Shown here: piece by piece, positions 24,191 to 36,320 of the stretch
Position numbering within the stretch: the first letter of the stretch is position 1
How the letters are laid out: the number at the start of each line of letters is the position of its first letter
Assembly (NCBI GenBank): GCA_003868215.1
Contig: QWDQ01000010.1
Coordinates: forward strand, 248,001-312,000
DNA: 64,000 nt
Source: Pseudophaeomoniella oleicola
Lineage: Eukaryota > Ascomycota > Eurotiomycetes > Phaeomoniellales > Phaeomoniellaceae
Reading direction: 5' to 3'
Notes under the pieces: model-generated
The model's input: the letters and a program-made list of their open reading frames with translations, nothing else
What the model was told of the DNA's origin: nothing
The model's database searches: none
Position numbers and translations under genes: made by a program

Positions 24191-25029
24191 CTAGTATGGA
24201 GAAAATCCGCCTCGCCCACGTCCTCGGAAGCCTCCACGGCCTCTTGGGGGAAAGCCGCCTCGCCCAAATCCACCTCTGCCTCCCCGAAAACCACCGCCAC
24301 CGCCACCACCACGGCCCCCTCGTCCTCCACGGGTCATGCCAGGAAGGTTGGTGCGCTTTGGCACGACCTATATCCCTGTCAGTATAACGTTTGGGCCATA
24401 TTTGTAGTAAAGCATACCTTGAGTGCACGGCCTCGAAAAACGCTTTCGTTCAAAACCAAAGCCTGCGCAACCAGGCTTGGTTCAGCGAATTCCACATATG
24501 CATACCTGCGCATAACCATTAGCGTTCCGTCTCTTGCCAGGTAGCACAGAGGGCGTTCAGATCTTGAAAAACTATATCCATTGTGTGTATATTGCGAATC
24601 TTCAAGAAACGGGCTGGAGTTGTGAAACGAACCCTTTAGGATGGCCAGTGAATTTGTCAAGAAGGATTGTTACTCGGTTGATCGATCCTGCGCTCTTGAA
24701 GTGTTCTTGAATCTCCTCTGGTGTTGCGGCGTAGTCTACGTTTCCAACGAAAATACTCCGGGCATCCACGTCCTCCCGACCTTCTCTCAGGCTTTCCGTC
24801 TGGTTGTCCAGTTGGCTTTGCATTTCCCTTAGCTTTGCCGCCTCGGATTCCATTTCAGCGACACGTCTCTTCATAGCTGCGATCTCCTCCTGCGGTTGAA
24901 GCATCAGTATGCATACCCCATTTTTTAAAGAACGATTCTCAGCGCAGTGATGATTCACTTACCTCGTCATCGCCACCATCCTCATGGACTGATGCGCGCT
25001 CATCTTTGATGTCAAGGTCGTCGGCCATT
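24191..25029 (-). CDS. RRM and RGG-box protein, Pab2/PABPN1-like
   Basis: Four exons (25029-24964, 24889-24633, 24505-24418, 24367-24191) give 195 aa. Order: acidic N-terminus ([19 protein letters not shown]); a coiled-coil helix (about 24-50, [20 protein letters not shown]); one RRM (about 64-140) with RNP2 SIFVGNV and RNP1 KGYAYVEF; and a C-terminal Gly/Arg tail of many RGG and GGF repeats ending GGFSPY. This coiled coil-RRM-RGG layout is that of nuclear poly(A)-binding protein PABPN1 and fission yeast Pab2, which bind poly(A) tails and promote exosome-linked RNA turnover; the Arg residues are methylation targets. The 127-nt intron 2 is longer than usual. A different small RRM protein cannot be fully ruled out, but the layout fits well. 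Confidence 0.85.
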
Positions 25030-26348
25030 GTCGAGGTAGTAAGTAGGAGAACAAGGTATAATGAGCACTGGTGACAAAAGATCGATAGCAAATATCAAAG
25101 TCGTAGGAAAAGCTTATATACACAAATGGGCTGTAAAGGGTCAGGCAAAAGATGCTGAAGCGACTCGGGTCACAATGGTCTATTGTTTGTTGTTGAGTTG
25201 AATCGCTGAATGCGACAGCCTTGTCAATTGCACGAATGAATGGGGTGCACGGAGTCGCGCCGAGCTTTTGAGTGTACTTTCAGCAATTGTGCCAAGGATT
25301 CAGGGCGAAGGAAAGGTCAACCTCACATTCAGATTGATATTGACCAATCAATACAAACGCCACAGTGTTGTTGTGTTGCAACACCGCCAGCAAACACAAT
25401 CACCATACCTTTATTCAATGACTCATGGATGTGACACTGGATACGTTTCCAACACATTCGAAATAACGGTCCCGGTGAGACGAATAGGCACCCCGGACGG
25501 TATAGTACATAAACACTTCACTTCATATTTACGCCACTCACTCGCACCGGGTATGTTGTTGTTCCTCTCACTTACAATGTCATTACGTTGTATTAATGAA
25601 AAGCAAAGGCAGCTGTTGGACGCCCTTACCATAAAAGCTTTTGATCGTCTGTTTGTCACTGATGGTGACTCTGTATGCTTTCTTCACCTTTTTGTCTCCT
25701 TTGAGTCTCCTATGTTCATTCCTGCTATCATATATCATTGTCACTGTCCGACTATAGCGCACAATGTCTCCCTTCCAGGACTACCTCTGTCGGTGAGGAT
25801 GGCCGGTGAAAACTGAAACCAACGTTGATTCCTGAGGAGAGCTTTGCTGGCAGAACGACCACACGTCAAGGGACCACAATGCTCGATATCAGCATCTATG
25901 AGATCCTCCAGGTTATTCTGTTTCATCGCGGCGCTGAAGTCATAGCTTGCTGCTCCTACGGCTCATTTCAGACCTTCATTCAGGATCACCGGTTAAGAGA
26001 TTCAGGGACTAGTTGGTGGGAAACAGAAGTTCAATGTCCAAGGGTGCACACAATGGAACTGCTCCTCACTTCCGCAAGGTATGCATATTGATATTAGTCC
26101 TATATATTTTGGAGTTAAAAGCATCTAGTTGACATATCGGTGTCCTCTTGAGTCTGTGGTTTGCCTCAGCATGCATAAAGTTTAGATAGTGTGGGCAGCG
26201 TTCTTCTCCGATCACTATCAACCGGGTGTTTCCTTAGCCCCTCGTGGATATACTTCTACATCACTTTCCCATTCCCCAATATTACATTCTTTCTGTCCTC
26301 TTCTGGAACTCGCTCTCTGAAAATAATCTATTCACGAAGTCGTGGAAG
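25030..26348. other. 1.3-kb divergent intergenic region
   Basis: Shared upstream region of the Pab2-like gene (-) and the aldolase gene (+). A 182-codon plus frame (25268-25816) lacks any recognisable motif and is given as a doubtful item only. Confidence 0.4.
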
Positions 26349-27411
26349 ATGGCTCCATCTTCTACAGTCACCGTCACCGATGCCGGCAGCAAGAGTGTCC
26401 GCCTACAAGCGGAGCAGAAGTCTGTCCTCGAAAGGCTCTCACATTCGGGCGGTGCTATACTAAAAGGCTACCCAACTTTCACCTCAGTCGATGTTGAGCG
26501 ACGATATATGCTCGAGCACATGGCCGGTGCTTTCCGCATCTTCGCAAGAAAAGGATACAGCGAGGGTGTCGCTGGCCACATTTCCTTGTACTACCAACCA
26601 AGTTGTCCTCGCAAAAATGAGTCACTAACCATGTACGGTAGACGAGATCCGGAACATAAGGACTGTTTCTGGACTAACCCGTACGTGAGCTTGCATTCAA
26701 ACAAAATCACTGCTCTCTGACATGCCATAGCTTCGGAAAGCATTTCGGACAGATCAAAGTCTCAGATCTCATCCTTCTTGACCACGAGGGTAAGCCTATC
26801 GGCGGTGCAACTCATCTCCCAGCAAATGCTGCTGGCTTTCAAATTCACTCTCACCTCCACAAGCGTTACCCGCACGTGAACGCTGCATGTCACACGTAAG
26901 CACTTTCCCGCTCATCTTGATAGAAGACTTTCGATCTCCTGATCCTAACCCCACCGGGCCTCTCATCAGCCACTCCAAGTACGGTAAAGCCTACTCCACG
27001 TTCGCCCGACCCCTCGAAATGATCTCCCAAGACGCCTGCATCTTCCACAACTCCCATGGCGTCTACCCGGACTTCGGTGGCATTGTCCTCGATGACGCCG
27101 AAGGCGCCCGCCTCGCCTCTTGCCTCGGCCCCAACGGCAAGGGCCTCCTCCTGAGAAACCACGGTCTGCTGACGGTGGGCCGCACAGTCGACGAAGCGGC
27201 TTATCTGTACACGCTCATGGAGCGATGTTGCGAGGTCCAGCTCATGGTTGACGCGGCGTCGGATGCCAGTGGGAAAGGAAAGGTATTTGTGAGCGAGGAG
27301 GCCGCTAGATTCACGCATGAGGCCACAGGTGACCCAGAGGCCTTGTTCTGTGATTTCCAACCAGATTATGAGATGGAGTTGGAGTTATCCGGGGGTTCGT
27401 TTTTGAAATGA
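26349..27411 (+). CDS. class II aldolase/adducin family protein
   Basis: Three exons (26349-26680, 26731-26895, 26970-27411; introns 50 and 74 nt) give 312 aa. Class II aldolases use a zinc ion held by three histidines to cleave or epimerise phosphosugars; many fungal members have no proven substrate. Here the zinc-site pattern is FQIHSHLHKRYPHVNAACHT with the downstream His in LLLRNHGLLTVG; EGVAGHISLY occupies the family's Asn/Ser phosphate-loop position, and FGQIKVSDLILLDHEGKPIG is the standard strand. The C-terminal WTN/acidic tail is variable. Members of this fungal group also resemble adducin heads that have lost activity, so enzyme activity is probable but unproven. Exon joins fall at phase 2 in both introns and keep conserved blocks intact. 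Confidence 0.92.
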
Positions 27412-27783
27412 ACAGCGTAAGATATCTAGTCAGGATTCCGTAACGCATCGGCGGACTCTGGGCACGTCTCAACTGCAGAGAGCAAAGGCCATGCCTGGAA
27501 GAGGGGACATTTGGTTGCAAAGAATCTAGAAAACCAATTCGTATGCTTACAGTTGTCTACGGCAAGAAGGCACCAGTCAATGTATGTTTACATTGACTCC
27601 ACCTAGATCGATAACGGAGATATGATTATGTCGTTCAATTCCAAGGTCGGTCAATACTTAGGTCTTGACTCTTTCAAAAGAGATCTAGAAATAAGAAGAG
27701 TCAATATATCTAAATCCGCTTACAATTTCTAAACGTGCTGTTTCCTGGTTCATTTTCCCGGCTTTTGGCCTGGCGGCTCGCCC
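27412..27783. other. convergent 3' region
   Basis: 372 bases between the aldolase (+) and the transporter (-) 3' ends. Nothing else seen. Confidence 0.4.
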
Positions 27784-29464
27784 TTAACCGGAATTCGAGC
27801 TTGCCGTTCCTCCTGTCTGCAGCGTGGAGGGGATTCCAGCATCTTTCCGTATCATATCCCGTTTGTCATCACCGTCGTCATCATCGTGATATTCATCATC
27901 GTTGTCAGCTTCTTCGCTGAGTTTCATGAGCTCATACCTCTCCTCTCCGGACTTTCCGATGACGCCCATTTCCAACACCTCGAGTCTCATCTCGTTCTCG
28001 TCGTCTACTACACCCGGGTTGGTGAGCGTTGTAGAAGTACCGAGCTGTTTAAGCTTCTCCGTATTAGTGTCGTTCGCAATCGAGACCCAGACCACGCTTC
28101 CCAGGATCAAGCCGCTTCCGATCCAAGACCAGATGATGGGACTCTCGTCCCAGATCAGCTTGTCGAAGAGTAGGGCAAACAGCATTTGAGTGTATATCAT
28201 CGAGGTGGCTCTCGAACCGCCAGATGTTCCGGCCGGATTCGTGGCTCCAATACTTTTGGTTCTAATAGCATCATCGATGTCACGTTGCGACATGGTTGGG
28301 CGATCCCGCCCTTCGCTAGTTGCATAGGCCATGCCAGCTGTTTGAAGAACTTGTGCGGCAAAGCCATTGATCCCAAGGAAGAGCAAAAGAGCCCATTCAG
28401 TTGGATTCTCGGGTAGCTTGAAGTGCACGCCAGGAACGAGAACGAACGAGAACAGGGAGACAATCGTACACCAGGTGGCGAAGTAATTTGTAGAGATTAG
28501 TGGATGAGCACGTTTGCCGATGTACCGGATAGTTGTCAACGCGACCGCACCACCGAGGACACCCACAAGTGAAAGCCCGATGGCGAGGGTACGCTGGGCG
28601 GTGGTTGGTGCTAGGGGAACGGAGAGAGCCTGAGTGGCCGGAGAAGGAGCATCGTCGATGATCGTTGTCGTGTTCGGAGAGAGCATAGGCTCTGAAGTCG
28701 GGGTAGAGGTCGACGAAGATGAGAAAAGAGAGGTTGGATGAGCAATGAAAAGAACGCCGACCATGCTGACGTACGCACCGATTTGGTGGAGCCTAGTGAA
28801 AGGTTCCTCCGGTCTCAAGAAGGAATACAGATAGCACGAGAGCATAGGACCGAGGAATGTCAATACTATAGCTTCGGCGAGGGGTAAATACATGAGAGAA
28901 AAGTAGAGACCAAAGATGACGAAGAAGCCAGAGAAGCCACGCAGTAAAAGAAGGTAACGGATCTGCCTGGCGCCAAAGAGAAAGTCGGGTACAGCAGTAT
29001 ACCACATATAGATTGTTGAGAAAACCAAGGTTGCAAACATGCGGACAAAGAGAAGCTATAACTTCAATTAGCCAGAGTCCGGATCCGCGAGTTGAGGATC
29101 ATACTTGAAAGGGGTGCATGCCATCTCCATGACTGCCCGGGCTTTCAAGGATTCGTGTCGCCAGGTTCATACATGCTCCAAAGAACTGGGCCAAGAGGAC
29201 ATATATGACGCCTTTGTTCCTCAACCAAAATTTACGTAGGATGCCATCGAAACGGACATGGTTATTAGGGAATCGTTGTCCAAGGGTTCCATTTTCGCCC
29301 GACAAGGACGATACATCTGAGTGAACCGTCTCGGATGATGGTCTTTTCAAGATTTCTGAATTCTGATGTCTATGTTGGTTTGTCGGAAAAGAAACTTCCT
29401 TCCTCTGCAACAAGTTGTCTTGGATTATGGACCGGGTCTGAGAAGACATGATTTGGGCTGACAC
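27784..29464 (-). CDS. EamA/DMT-family membrane transporter
   Basis: Two exons (29464-29105, 29055-27784; 49-nt intron) give 543 aa. About ten membrane helices in two EamA halves: the first from about residue 85 (GVIYVLLAQFFGACMNLATR) to 230 including YFSLMYLPLAEAIVLTFLGP, the second from about 275 (LAIGLSLVGVLGGAVALTTI) to 455 (GLILGSVVWVSIA). This is the drug/metabolite transporter superfamily; the AEAIVLTFLGP motif is its conserved helix-4 block. The long acidic cytosolic tail has a run of Asp (NDDEYHDDDDGDDKRDM). Substrate cannot be inferred; relatives include nucleotide-sugar and solute carriers as well as SLC35G-like proteins. An extra 50-residue loop between halves is Ser/Thr-rich. An alternative start (MSSQTRS) lies five codons in. 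Confidence 0.9.
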
Positions 29465-30904
29465 AGCCTGAGATCCCAGGCCGTCCTCCTCTCACGGTCC
29501 AATCCTATACCCAAGGACTTCTCTAGATGGCAACAGGACATCCACAGGAAGACATCAAATGAAAGTATACAGTAGGAGATTCGAATGAGAGGACAATGAA
29601 AGTGGAAGAGCGGTGACTACAAGAGAAGCAGCGAAATCAGGCATATCTCTCCGGAACGGGTTCTTCTCTGCCTCAACGCTGCCAATGGAAACTCATCGGT
29701 TACGGACGCGTCGAGATGTCATTGGTGAAACCCCGTCATCTACTACGTAGTACGCAGTAGACGCAGTGAAGTCCGATATCGAGAAGTGACAAGACAATCA
29801 TTCGCATAGATCCGGTTGGTCGGACGCTCTAGATGTGGGGGAACAGGAAAGAGAGAAAAACAAGCAGGTTCTATTACGGACTGAGTGTGGGCAATTGACG
29901 AAGTACACCATATCCAGCAATGATTATCTTCTCGTCTTTGTTTCCGACGTGATAATCGTGGCGACTGTTCTCGTCGAGGCAGGGTTTGGCTGACGTATTC
30001 GATAGGTCGTATTTGTAGATATGGGAATTGTGGAATCGAAGAAGACGTTCAGCCAGTTACTGGGAGAGAGGTTCCAGCAGTCCGTCGCTTTCGGAATTGG
30101 GTAGTGGTTCCCCTTCTAAGTTACCCTGGAAGGTACATTTGGGAACAATCCGGTAAGTTATAAGATTGATAGCCAATTCTTCGACCAAATTTCCAGGCTA
30201 TTAGAGGTGAATTCCACTTTCTGTCCCATTCAAGAGTGGTGTGGTATCCTTAGCAGCCGCAGAAGTGAATGATAAATCTATGAACATGGTCTTGGATCTT
30301 GCAGGCCTCGGCTTGCCGGAATGTCTCCTTCTATCGCAAACTAGCGGAGGCTTAGGGTGTCTCGGTATGTGGTGTGGTGTGGTGTGTTGAACTTCTAGGG
30401 AGTAATTAATTACCTTATGTATTTTAGGAGGTACTATTATGTATCAGTAAGGTACCTAGTAGATAAGTGTTAGTAATAAATCACGTATCAGTTGAGTTAC
30501 ACATCATGTTCATTCTTCTCCTCTGATTCCATCATGAATATCAACCAACCACTTGCTGCTAGTATCTTCATCATTTATTTTCATATTGTTTGTTGATATT
30601 TACCTCCGTTATCTCTCTTTGATTTTTGTCTGGTGCTAGAGGTCCCTTGGGTATTCAAGAGTTGGTTTGGTCTTTTTACTACTACTGTCGCTATCGGATC
30701 GTGCGAATCGCCATCAATTAGCCATGCCAATTGGGAGCCACGATTGTATACATACAACCAAATAAGGCGCACTTCCCATATTGTTGAGATATTGACATCT
30801 CCCGAATCCCCAGCCTTTTTCTCCGACAGCAGCGTTTCTGTTATTTGCATGTTGGACGTGTACAAGCTTCCCTCGACCTCGTAAGAGGATAAATATTTGC
30901 AAAA
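29465..30904. promoter_or_regulatory. 1.4-kb divergent promoter region with TACTACGTAGTA
   Basis: Between the transporter (-) and the UBTD-like gene (+). A perfect TACTACGTAGTA is at 29741-29752. A short TGTGG repeat lies near 30365-30386, and AGGTACCT near 30450. No gene recognised. Confidence 0.45.
29741..29752. repeat. TACTACGTAGTA palindrome, copy 3
   Basis: Exact copy upstream of the EamA transporter gene and of the UBTD-like gene. Confidence 0.8.
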
Positions 30905-31915
30905 ATGGTATGATTTCCTCGACATCAGCTAAGCATAGGCTCACTGTTCCGTCTACAGGGCTGCTGCAACTCACGTGAGGCTGAGGAAGGCCCTGAGACC
31001 ACTAGCAGGCCGAATTCTGGTGGCCTGGATACTCATCATCAGACCTCCTCAACTCATGCCATTACTTCCTCGGCGGCGCCCCCATCAACAACAGCGCGAG
31101 GTGTTGGTCGCTCGCTACGAGCGCAGCCCTCATTGACGACAACGAGCTCTACGCCCCGCGCATCGACTCACGCACCAGATCTGTCGGAACAGCCAAATGC
31201 TCCGTTGCGGCAGCATCCACCTTGGTTGAGTAAGAAGCGCCTATGGACCACGAAACAACTCGAAAGGGAGAGATATGAGTTCTTTGAAACACGGGTGACC
31301 GGCAATGCAGAAATATGGGCAGCCTTACGGACCGTGACGGAGCTTATGCGGGAAGGTCAATTACCAACCGCGCAAGAGATACTCAATGCTGCCGGCATTA
31401 CGGTGCCTACGGGTGACATTGTCAGTGGCGTCTATGATCAAAGCGGCCAACTCTATAGAATACCATCGGAGATTCTTCGCGATCCTGAGAATTTGGTCAA
31501 GGAGGAAGACGAGAACAGAAATACAGTACATGAAGCGAAAGAAAACATTCTTGGTATTGAAGGAATGGAGGTCGACGAAGAGGATGAAGATGCAGAGAGG
31601 AGACGGGAAGAGAAAGGGAAAGGCAGCGAGCGGGACATGATCAAAATCAAATGCAGACTCAGTGACCGGGGTGGACCAGATGTGCTCCTTTCGATTGGAC
31701 GGTCGCAGAATGTTAGCGTGCTCATAAGGAGGATTCAGACTGAGTCAGGCATGCCACGGAGCCAAAGAGTTCGAATAGCGTATCTGGGCAAGATCTTGAA
31801 AGAGGAACAGACTCTCGATGCGCAGGGATGGAGGGAGGGCCACGTTGTCAATGCACTGGTTTCTCCGAATGTGGACGCACAAAGCAACAATTCTGCGAAA
31901 AGCGCTGGCGGATGA
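30905..31915 (+). CDS. UBTD/DC-UbP-type ubiquitin-fold protein, probably lipid-anchored
   Basis: The first coding exon is just the ATG (30905-30907); a 51-nt intron (30908-30958) follows and exon 2 runs 30959-31915, for 319 aa. The join gives MGCCNSRE: Gly2 is a good N-myristoylation site and Cys3/Cys4 are palmitoylation candidates, as in UBTD1/UBTD2 of animals. After a Ser/Thr-rich linker comes the UBTD N-terminal helical domain (about 85-185: WLSKKRLWTTKQLERERYEF, GNAEIWAALRTV, AQEILNAAGITVPTGD), an acidic charged hinge, and a C-terminal ubiquitin-like fold (about 225-300, MIKIKCRLSDRG through AYLGKILKEEQTLDAQGW). UBTD proteins bind E2/E3 factors as membrane-near ubiquitination scaffolds; here this is inference from the family. 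No C-terminal Gly-Gly conjugation end is used. Confidence 0.9.
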
Positions 31916-32309
31916 AGAGACGGTAGTCAACACAGATTCGTGATTGTTGACAACCCGTGACTTCAAGTCAAGTAATGGCTCGTACTGGAGAAGCTCGTCT
32001 ATTATGGCAATCGGAAGGCCATGACGAAGGGGCGTTTGTCCATGGAAGCTCGCAAAGACTACCCTGATTCGTTGGACAGGCATAAGGCAGAGTGACTGAT
32101 GTCAAGGATGAAGCCTATTTGAAGTATGTCCAGGTAACTGACGATGGAAACCCCGTATCACTCGCCTCTTACAGTACACATATTGCTTCCGACTTGGGTC
32201 AGATGATGGTTTGAGGAGCCGCATTCTGCCCGGCTGGTCATAGTTTCGTGTCCAACGAGAACTACTTGTCAGGAGATTCCGTCTTTAAGAACGGGAAACT
32301 CCACCCTTT
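31916..32309. other. convergent 3' region, no gene seen
   Basis: Between the UBTD-like (+) and NTF2-like (-) genes. Nothing recognised. Confidence 0.4.
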
Positions 32310-33101
32310 TCATTCTGCGCCGACCGGCACTGCCCCAGCATAATCACCCTCTTTCCAAATCCTCCAGTGCTCCACCTTACTTCCGTCGGCACCTTCCAGC
32401 TTCCTCCACCAATGCAAACTGCATCCTCTCAGCCACATTTCCTTACCTTTCTCTAACCCTCGGACCGCGTCGTCCGCAGTTGCTCTGAATTTTAGCGTCC
32501 ATTCCCAGACACTAAATTCGTTTGTCCCATGAACCCCGTGGGTCACCAAGCGGAAGCCCGGCACAGATGAATAGGTTGCTTTGAGGAATTCGATGAGCTG
32601 ATCACGGTTTAAGTGATCTGCTTGCCATGCTTTGAGAGAAGATGAAGATATTAGCAAATGCCTTTATATAGAAGCGAGAACATCGATATGATACCCCTGA
32701 CATTTGTCGTTAGCAGTCCTACCTTACAAACTGTACCCTTCTCATCAAACATCATTCCTTTCTTCTCAGCTCTTTAATTAAATAGTCACTTCCTACCGGA
32801 ACAAAGTCTTCACCAATGTCCGGCCCAACAAAGCGAGCAACAGAAGGCTTTTCTTGTCCAACCATCTCTCTTATTCAATACAACCAAAGAAATCTTTAAT
32901 AAAGGAGGGGTCCAAGCCAAAAAGGAAAAGAGGGCGACCGCGGCGGTGGTGATATCCCTAGATTCACATACCATGATCCGAAAAGTCGACCTCCTTTTCG
33001 TCGTAGCATTCCAGGATCTGTTCTAGGTCTCCGGCCTCGAACCGTGCCGTCAGGTTTTGTTGACGGGTTTCCAGGAATGACTGAGGGTCTTGTTGGGACA
33101 T
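32310..33101 (-). CDS. NTF2/SnoaL-fold protein
   Basis: Three exons (33101-32972, 32757-32728, 32629-32310) give 159 aa; the middle exon is only 30 nt and intron 1 is long for this locus (214 nt). The reading frame closes exactly across both joins. Start is MSQQDPQSFL; the N-terminal helix with RFEAGDLEQILECYDEKEVDFSDHG is the typical first helix and strand of a SnoaL/NTF2-like domain; NRDQLIEFLKATYSSVPGFR and VTHGVHGTNEFSVWEWTLKF match a fungal subgroup of small NTF2-like proteins of unknown role. The fold holds a hydrophobic pocket and is used by both enzymes (isomerases, cyclases) and binding proteins. The micro-exon assignment rests on phase and on family spacing, not on a transcript. Confidence 0.78.
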
Positions 33102-34148
33102 TTTCCGGAGGGAAAAGGGGGTGGGAGAGAGTCTTTCTCGGGTAAAGGAGAGGTAAACAATGGGGTTAAGGATACGGTCGAGGAATTGGCGAAGGTTGGA
33201 GGATGAACCGGGTAGATGGGAGGGTTATATGTCGGTCTACTCGCACCTTGGTCTCACGGGGGGCAGATCGGCTGATGTTTTGAGGTCGTGGCTGATAGAT
33301 TGGAGTCACTAATGGGGACAGGCGGAGATGGACATCGAGGGATTATTGTGAGGACTGCTTATCCATGTACATAAGAGACAGGGATATGGTAAGGTACTTG
33401 AAGTGAGTGCGTGAGATGATCGACGAAAACAAAAGTGTCAGCCACCAGTATGCCAAAACAGCTGAAGACTATCGGACAGACCATGCCGAGTACGAGTTCC
33501 CTCTCTCTCTCCCTCTCTCAATTTACAACTGACTGATCGCTCCGATTGGGAAGAAAAAGGGAAAGTGATCGTCGGCTTACGGCAGCAGCAACTATGAGAG
33601 TGAGTACGTATAGGACATTGATAGGACAGAGGCGGGAGGGCCTGATGGTTTTTATCACATGCGTGTCACAGCCGTAGAAGACTGCAAAAAGCACAGTAAG
33701 GAATCGGAAGAGGAGGAAAGAATAAACCTTTTTCCTGATTGGGATAAAGGGGCGGTTTTGTGGGGGGGAAGGGAGGGGATCTATCGTTCTTTGGTATATT
33801 GTGGATTTGGGTTACATACGTACCTATGTACGTAAGGTAATTGATATTTACAAGAGTTCCTGTAGTGCTCACCTGTGTCTACATCATACCGGTCATCTAT
33901 GGAGTAGTTCTTTAGGTATCAAGAAGTTGTGGATCGATCATGAGGATAGGAACAATGCACTAAGCTATGTTTCTTCGTATGTGTGCAACGAACGCTGATA
34001 CATCTTGAGGTCAGTCACCATCCCTAACATGGACCGGGGGTGCACTAAACGACAGGAACCGGCCGATCTGCTATTCAACTCACATTCCTACCGCTACAGC
34101 AGGGGGGGTATCATACTTCTCCTTCCCTCTCCAAAGTGGGCGTCATCC
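33102..34148. other. intergenic, short CT repeat, no gene seen
   Basis: Promoter of the NTF2-like gene and 3' flank of the Tat-SF1 gene. Includes a brief CT-rich microsatellite around 33500-33520. No coding potential recognised. Confidence 0.4.
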
Positions 34149-35627
34149 TTACCCTCCCTCTTCCTCCAACCAAGAGCCGAATTGATCCAAGCGTTGACCT
34201 TCATCCTCATCATCTTCGTCAACCCCTGCCTTCTTCTCATTTGTCTTTTTGAACCTTTCTGTGCCGTTGGCGATGTAAGCTTCCAACCTGCGTTGATCAA
34301 AGTATCGGCCATCCATCAACTGGGCTTGCGTCAACATAAATTTCCCATGCAGTAAGGATGCGGGCACTGACCCTAACACATGCTCGTGCTGCTTCAGCAT
34401 TGGAAAAGCGGACGCTGGCCACGCCTTGTGGCTCTTTATCGTAAAGGACGACGTTAGTAACATCTCCGAGTTTAGAGCACTCTTCTCGGATGTCTTCCTT
34501 GATGTCCAACAAAGCAGCTGCATCTTCCTACGTTGACGTCAGCCGTTGCGAGTTCGCCGGCATACTTCAGCTTACCTCTAGCTCTTGCAATGTGAACATA
34601 TGCTTCAGGATTACCACTTTGTCCCATCTTGAGCTCGCTTCTGGCAAAACAGAAGGATCGTCGTCGTCCCAATCTGCCAGCTTCCTGTTGTGACACGAAT
34701 CAGCCTTGAACATGACAGCCTGCAGGGGCCCCTGACTTGTTCAGTTTCTCGGTCTTCTTGATGATCTTGTTCCTATCTCGTGTCGGTCCAGCTTTCGTTC
34801 CTGGCTCAGTAGGCGCTTCTTGCACCTTTTTATACGAGAAGTCTGCTGCTTGTACCCGCATTTTTCCAGCAGGCCCTTCAACGCCAAGTCTGAAGTCGGT
34901 GTCATCTAATAACTGAATCGCAAGATTGACTGACTCTGGACGGAAGTAAACCACCAGGGCTTCGCCCTTGAATTGACCCTTATCATCCTCGTACATCTTG
35001 ATCCGGTAGTCGCCGCTGTCGATTTCTTCGGCAATCACTCCACACCTTGAGAAAATCTGATGTATCTCGTCACGGGTTGCATCGAGTGGGATTGACGTGA
35101 CGTAAACCGCTGTGTTCACGCGAGGCTTTTTGGCTTTCGGCTCCGGTTTCTCCTTGTCCTTGGGAATCGTGTCAGCTTGTTGTCAGGTCGCTCGACTAGT
35201 GTACCGACCTCTTCAGCGGTTGTGTAGTCTTTCCTCTTCTTCTTTCTCTGTTGTACCACAGGTGTGCTGTCCTCCTCTCCGCCAACATTGAAGTAATTGT
35301 TTTGGGCGTCGATCTGACTCTCATCCAGCTATAATCCCGTAACAAAGCAACTACCAGTCAGACTTCTGCGGCCTTTATTCGCAACTGCTTCAAGGGAAGG
35401 GAATCGTAGACAGAGGATCAGGCGGCGACGGTAGACCTTACCGCTGGTATCCATCGTTTTAGCCTGGCGTCATATTCATACTCTCCGCCTTCTTCGGTTT
35501 CGAGGATATATTTGCTGTCGAGCTTGGAGAAAGAAATCCTGGGGTCGTCGTCGAACTGAGAAGGTGACCGAGGGAAAGTTGAAAGTAGACCGCCGTCATC
35601 GGGATTCGGACTTTGAGGTCGTGCCAT
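34149..35627 (-). CDS. CUS2: Tat-SF1/Cus2-type U2 snRNP splicing factor
   Basis: Six exons (35627-35442, 35328-35209, 35158-34737, 34684-34576, 34527-34372, 34319-34149) give 387 aa. Cus2/Tat-SF1 binds the U2 snRNP protein Hsh155/SF3b155 and helps prespliceosome assembly. Features: an N-terminal segment ending DARLKRWIPA (TatSF1 start motif, YEYDARLKRW); a Lys-rich nuclear targeting patch QQRKKKRKDYTTAEE; RRM1 (about 115-200, TAVYVTSIPLDATRDEI); a second, UHM-type RRM (about 265-365, KVVILKHMFTLQELEED) with the UHM loop RYF in LMDGRYFDQRRLEAYI, which recognises U2 ligand motifs; and an acidic tail ending SWLEEEGG. All exon joins keep conserved blocks in frame. The UHM Arg-X-Phe is intact, so ligand binding should be retained. 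Confidence 0.93.
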
Positions 35628-36320
35628 TACGCGCGTAATCTTGCTTGGACTTGTACGCCAGAGCCAAATATGACTGTCAAGCTGCTGTGGTCTCTGGACA
35701 AATGGGTAGCTTCATGTTTGGAGATGCTCTACGGGGAAACATGCTAATTACATGTCTTTTCTGGCGGAATCATCCGTTCATTCGAATCAAACAAGACCCA
35801 CATTGTTTATCCCTTCTCAACCGTCTCGCCGGAACATGTTTGCGGATGTCGGAAGGGGACGTCCGCAGCTATAGTTATAGCAACAAGACCCTACCAAGTT
35901 ATGGAAAGCTGAGCTGGTCCGCAGCAGGCCTACGTAGTACATTCTATCTATCTTTGCAAGTACGCCAAATACAACTTTGGAAGGTCTAGAACAGCAAGTC
36001 TTTATCTCGAAAAGTGGTGGTTCTCCGTTGCTATCTCTACTATTGCTTGGACAGGAAAAGAAAGACCAGACATGACGATTCGCCATCTCTAAAAATGTCG
36101 TGGCCAAAATCGCTCATGTGCTAAGCGTTCCCAAATATGGGGATAAAAGAAGGAAACGAAAGTATCTCATACCACCGTAAAACAATCAGATAAGCCGTAC
36201 AATAGACAAACCTAAATAATAGTAGCTCGTAAAGTGGTCGTCCCAGTATTTCGGTCGCAATCCTCCCAGGCCTGTTGTGTCCTCCATGTAGAACCGCACA
36301 CATAAACATTCTGTACGCTC
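35628..36320. other. intergenic, no gene seen
   Basis: Promoter of the Tat-SF1 gene and 3' flank of KIN1. Contains a partial TACGTAGTA at 35931-35939. Confidence 0.4.

Noticed and set aside
25268-25816. 182-codon frame between the Pab2-like and aldolase genes
   Set aside because: No recognisable domain or compositional signal; the region is a divergent promoter; kept only as doubtful.
30365-30386. TGTGG repeat and nearby AGGTACCT elements
   Set aside because: Too short to call a repeat or regulatory element by themselves.
33490-33520. CT microsatellite
   Set aside because: Short and ordinary, no further meaning seen.
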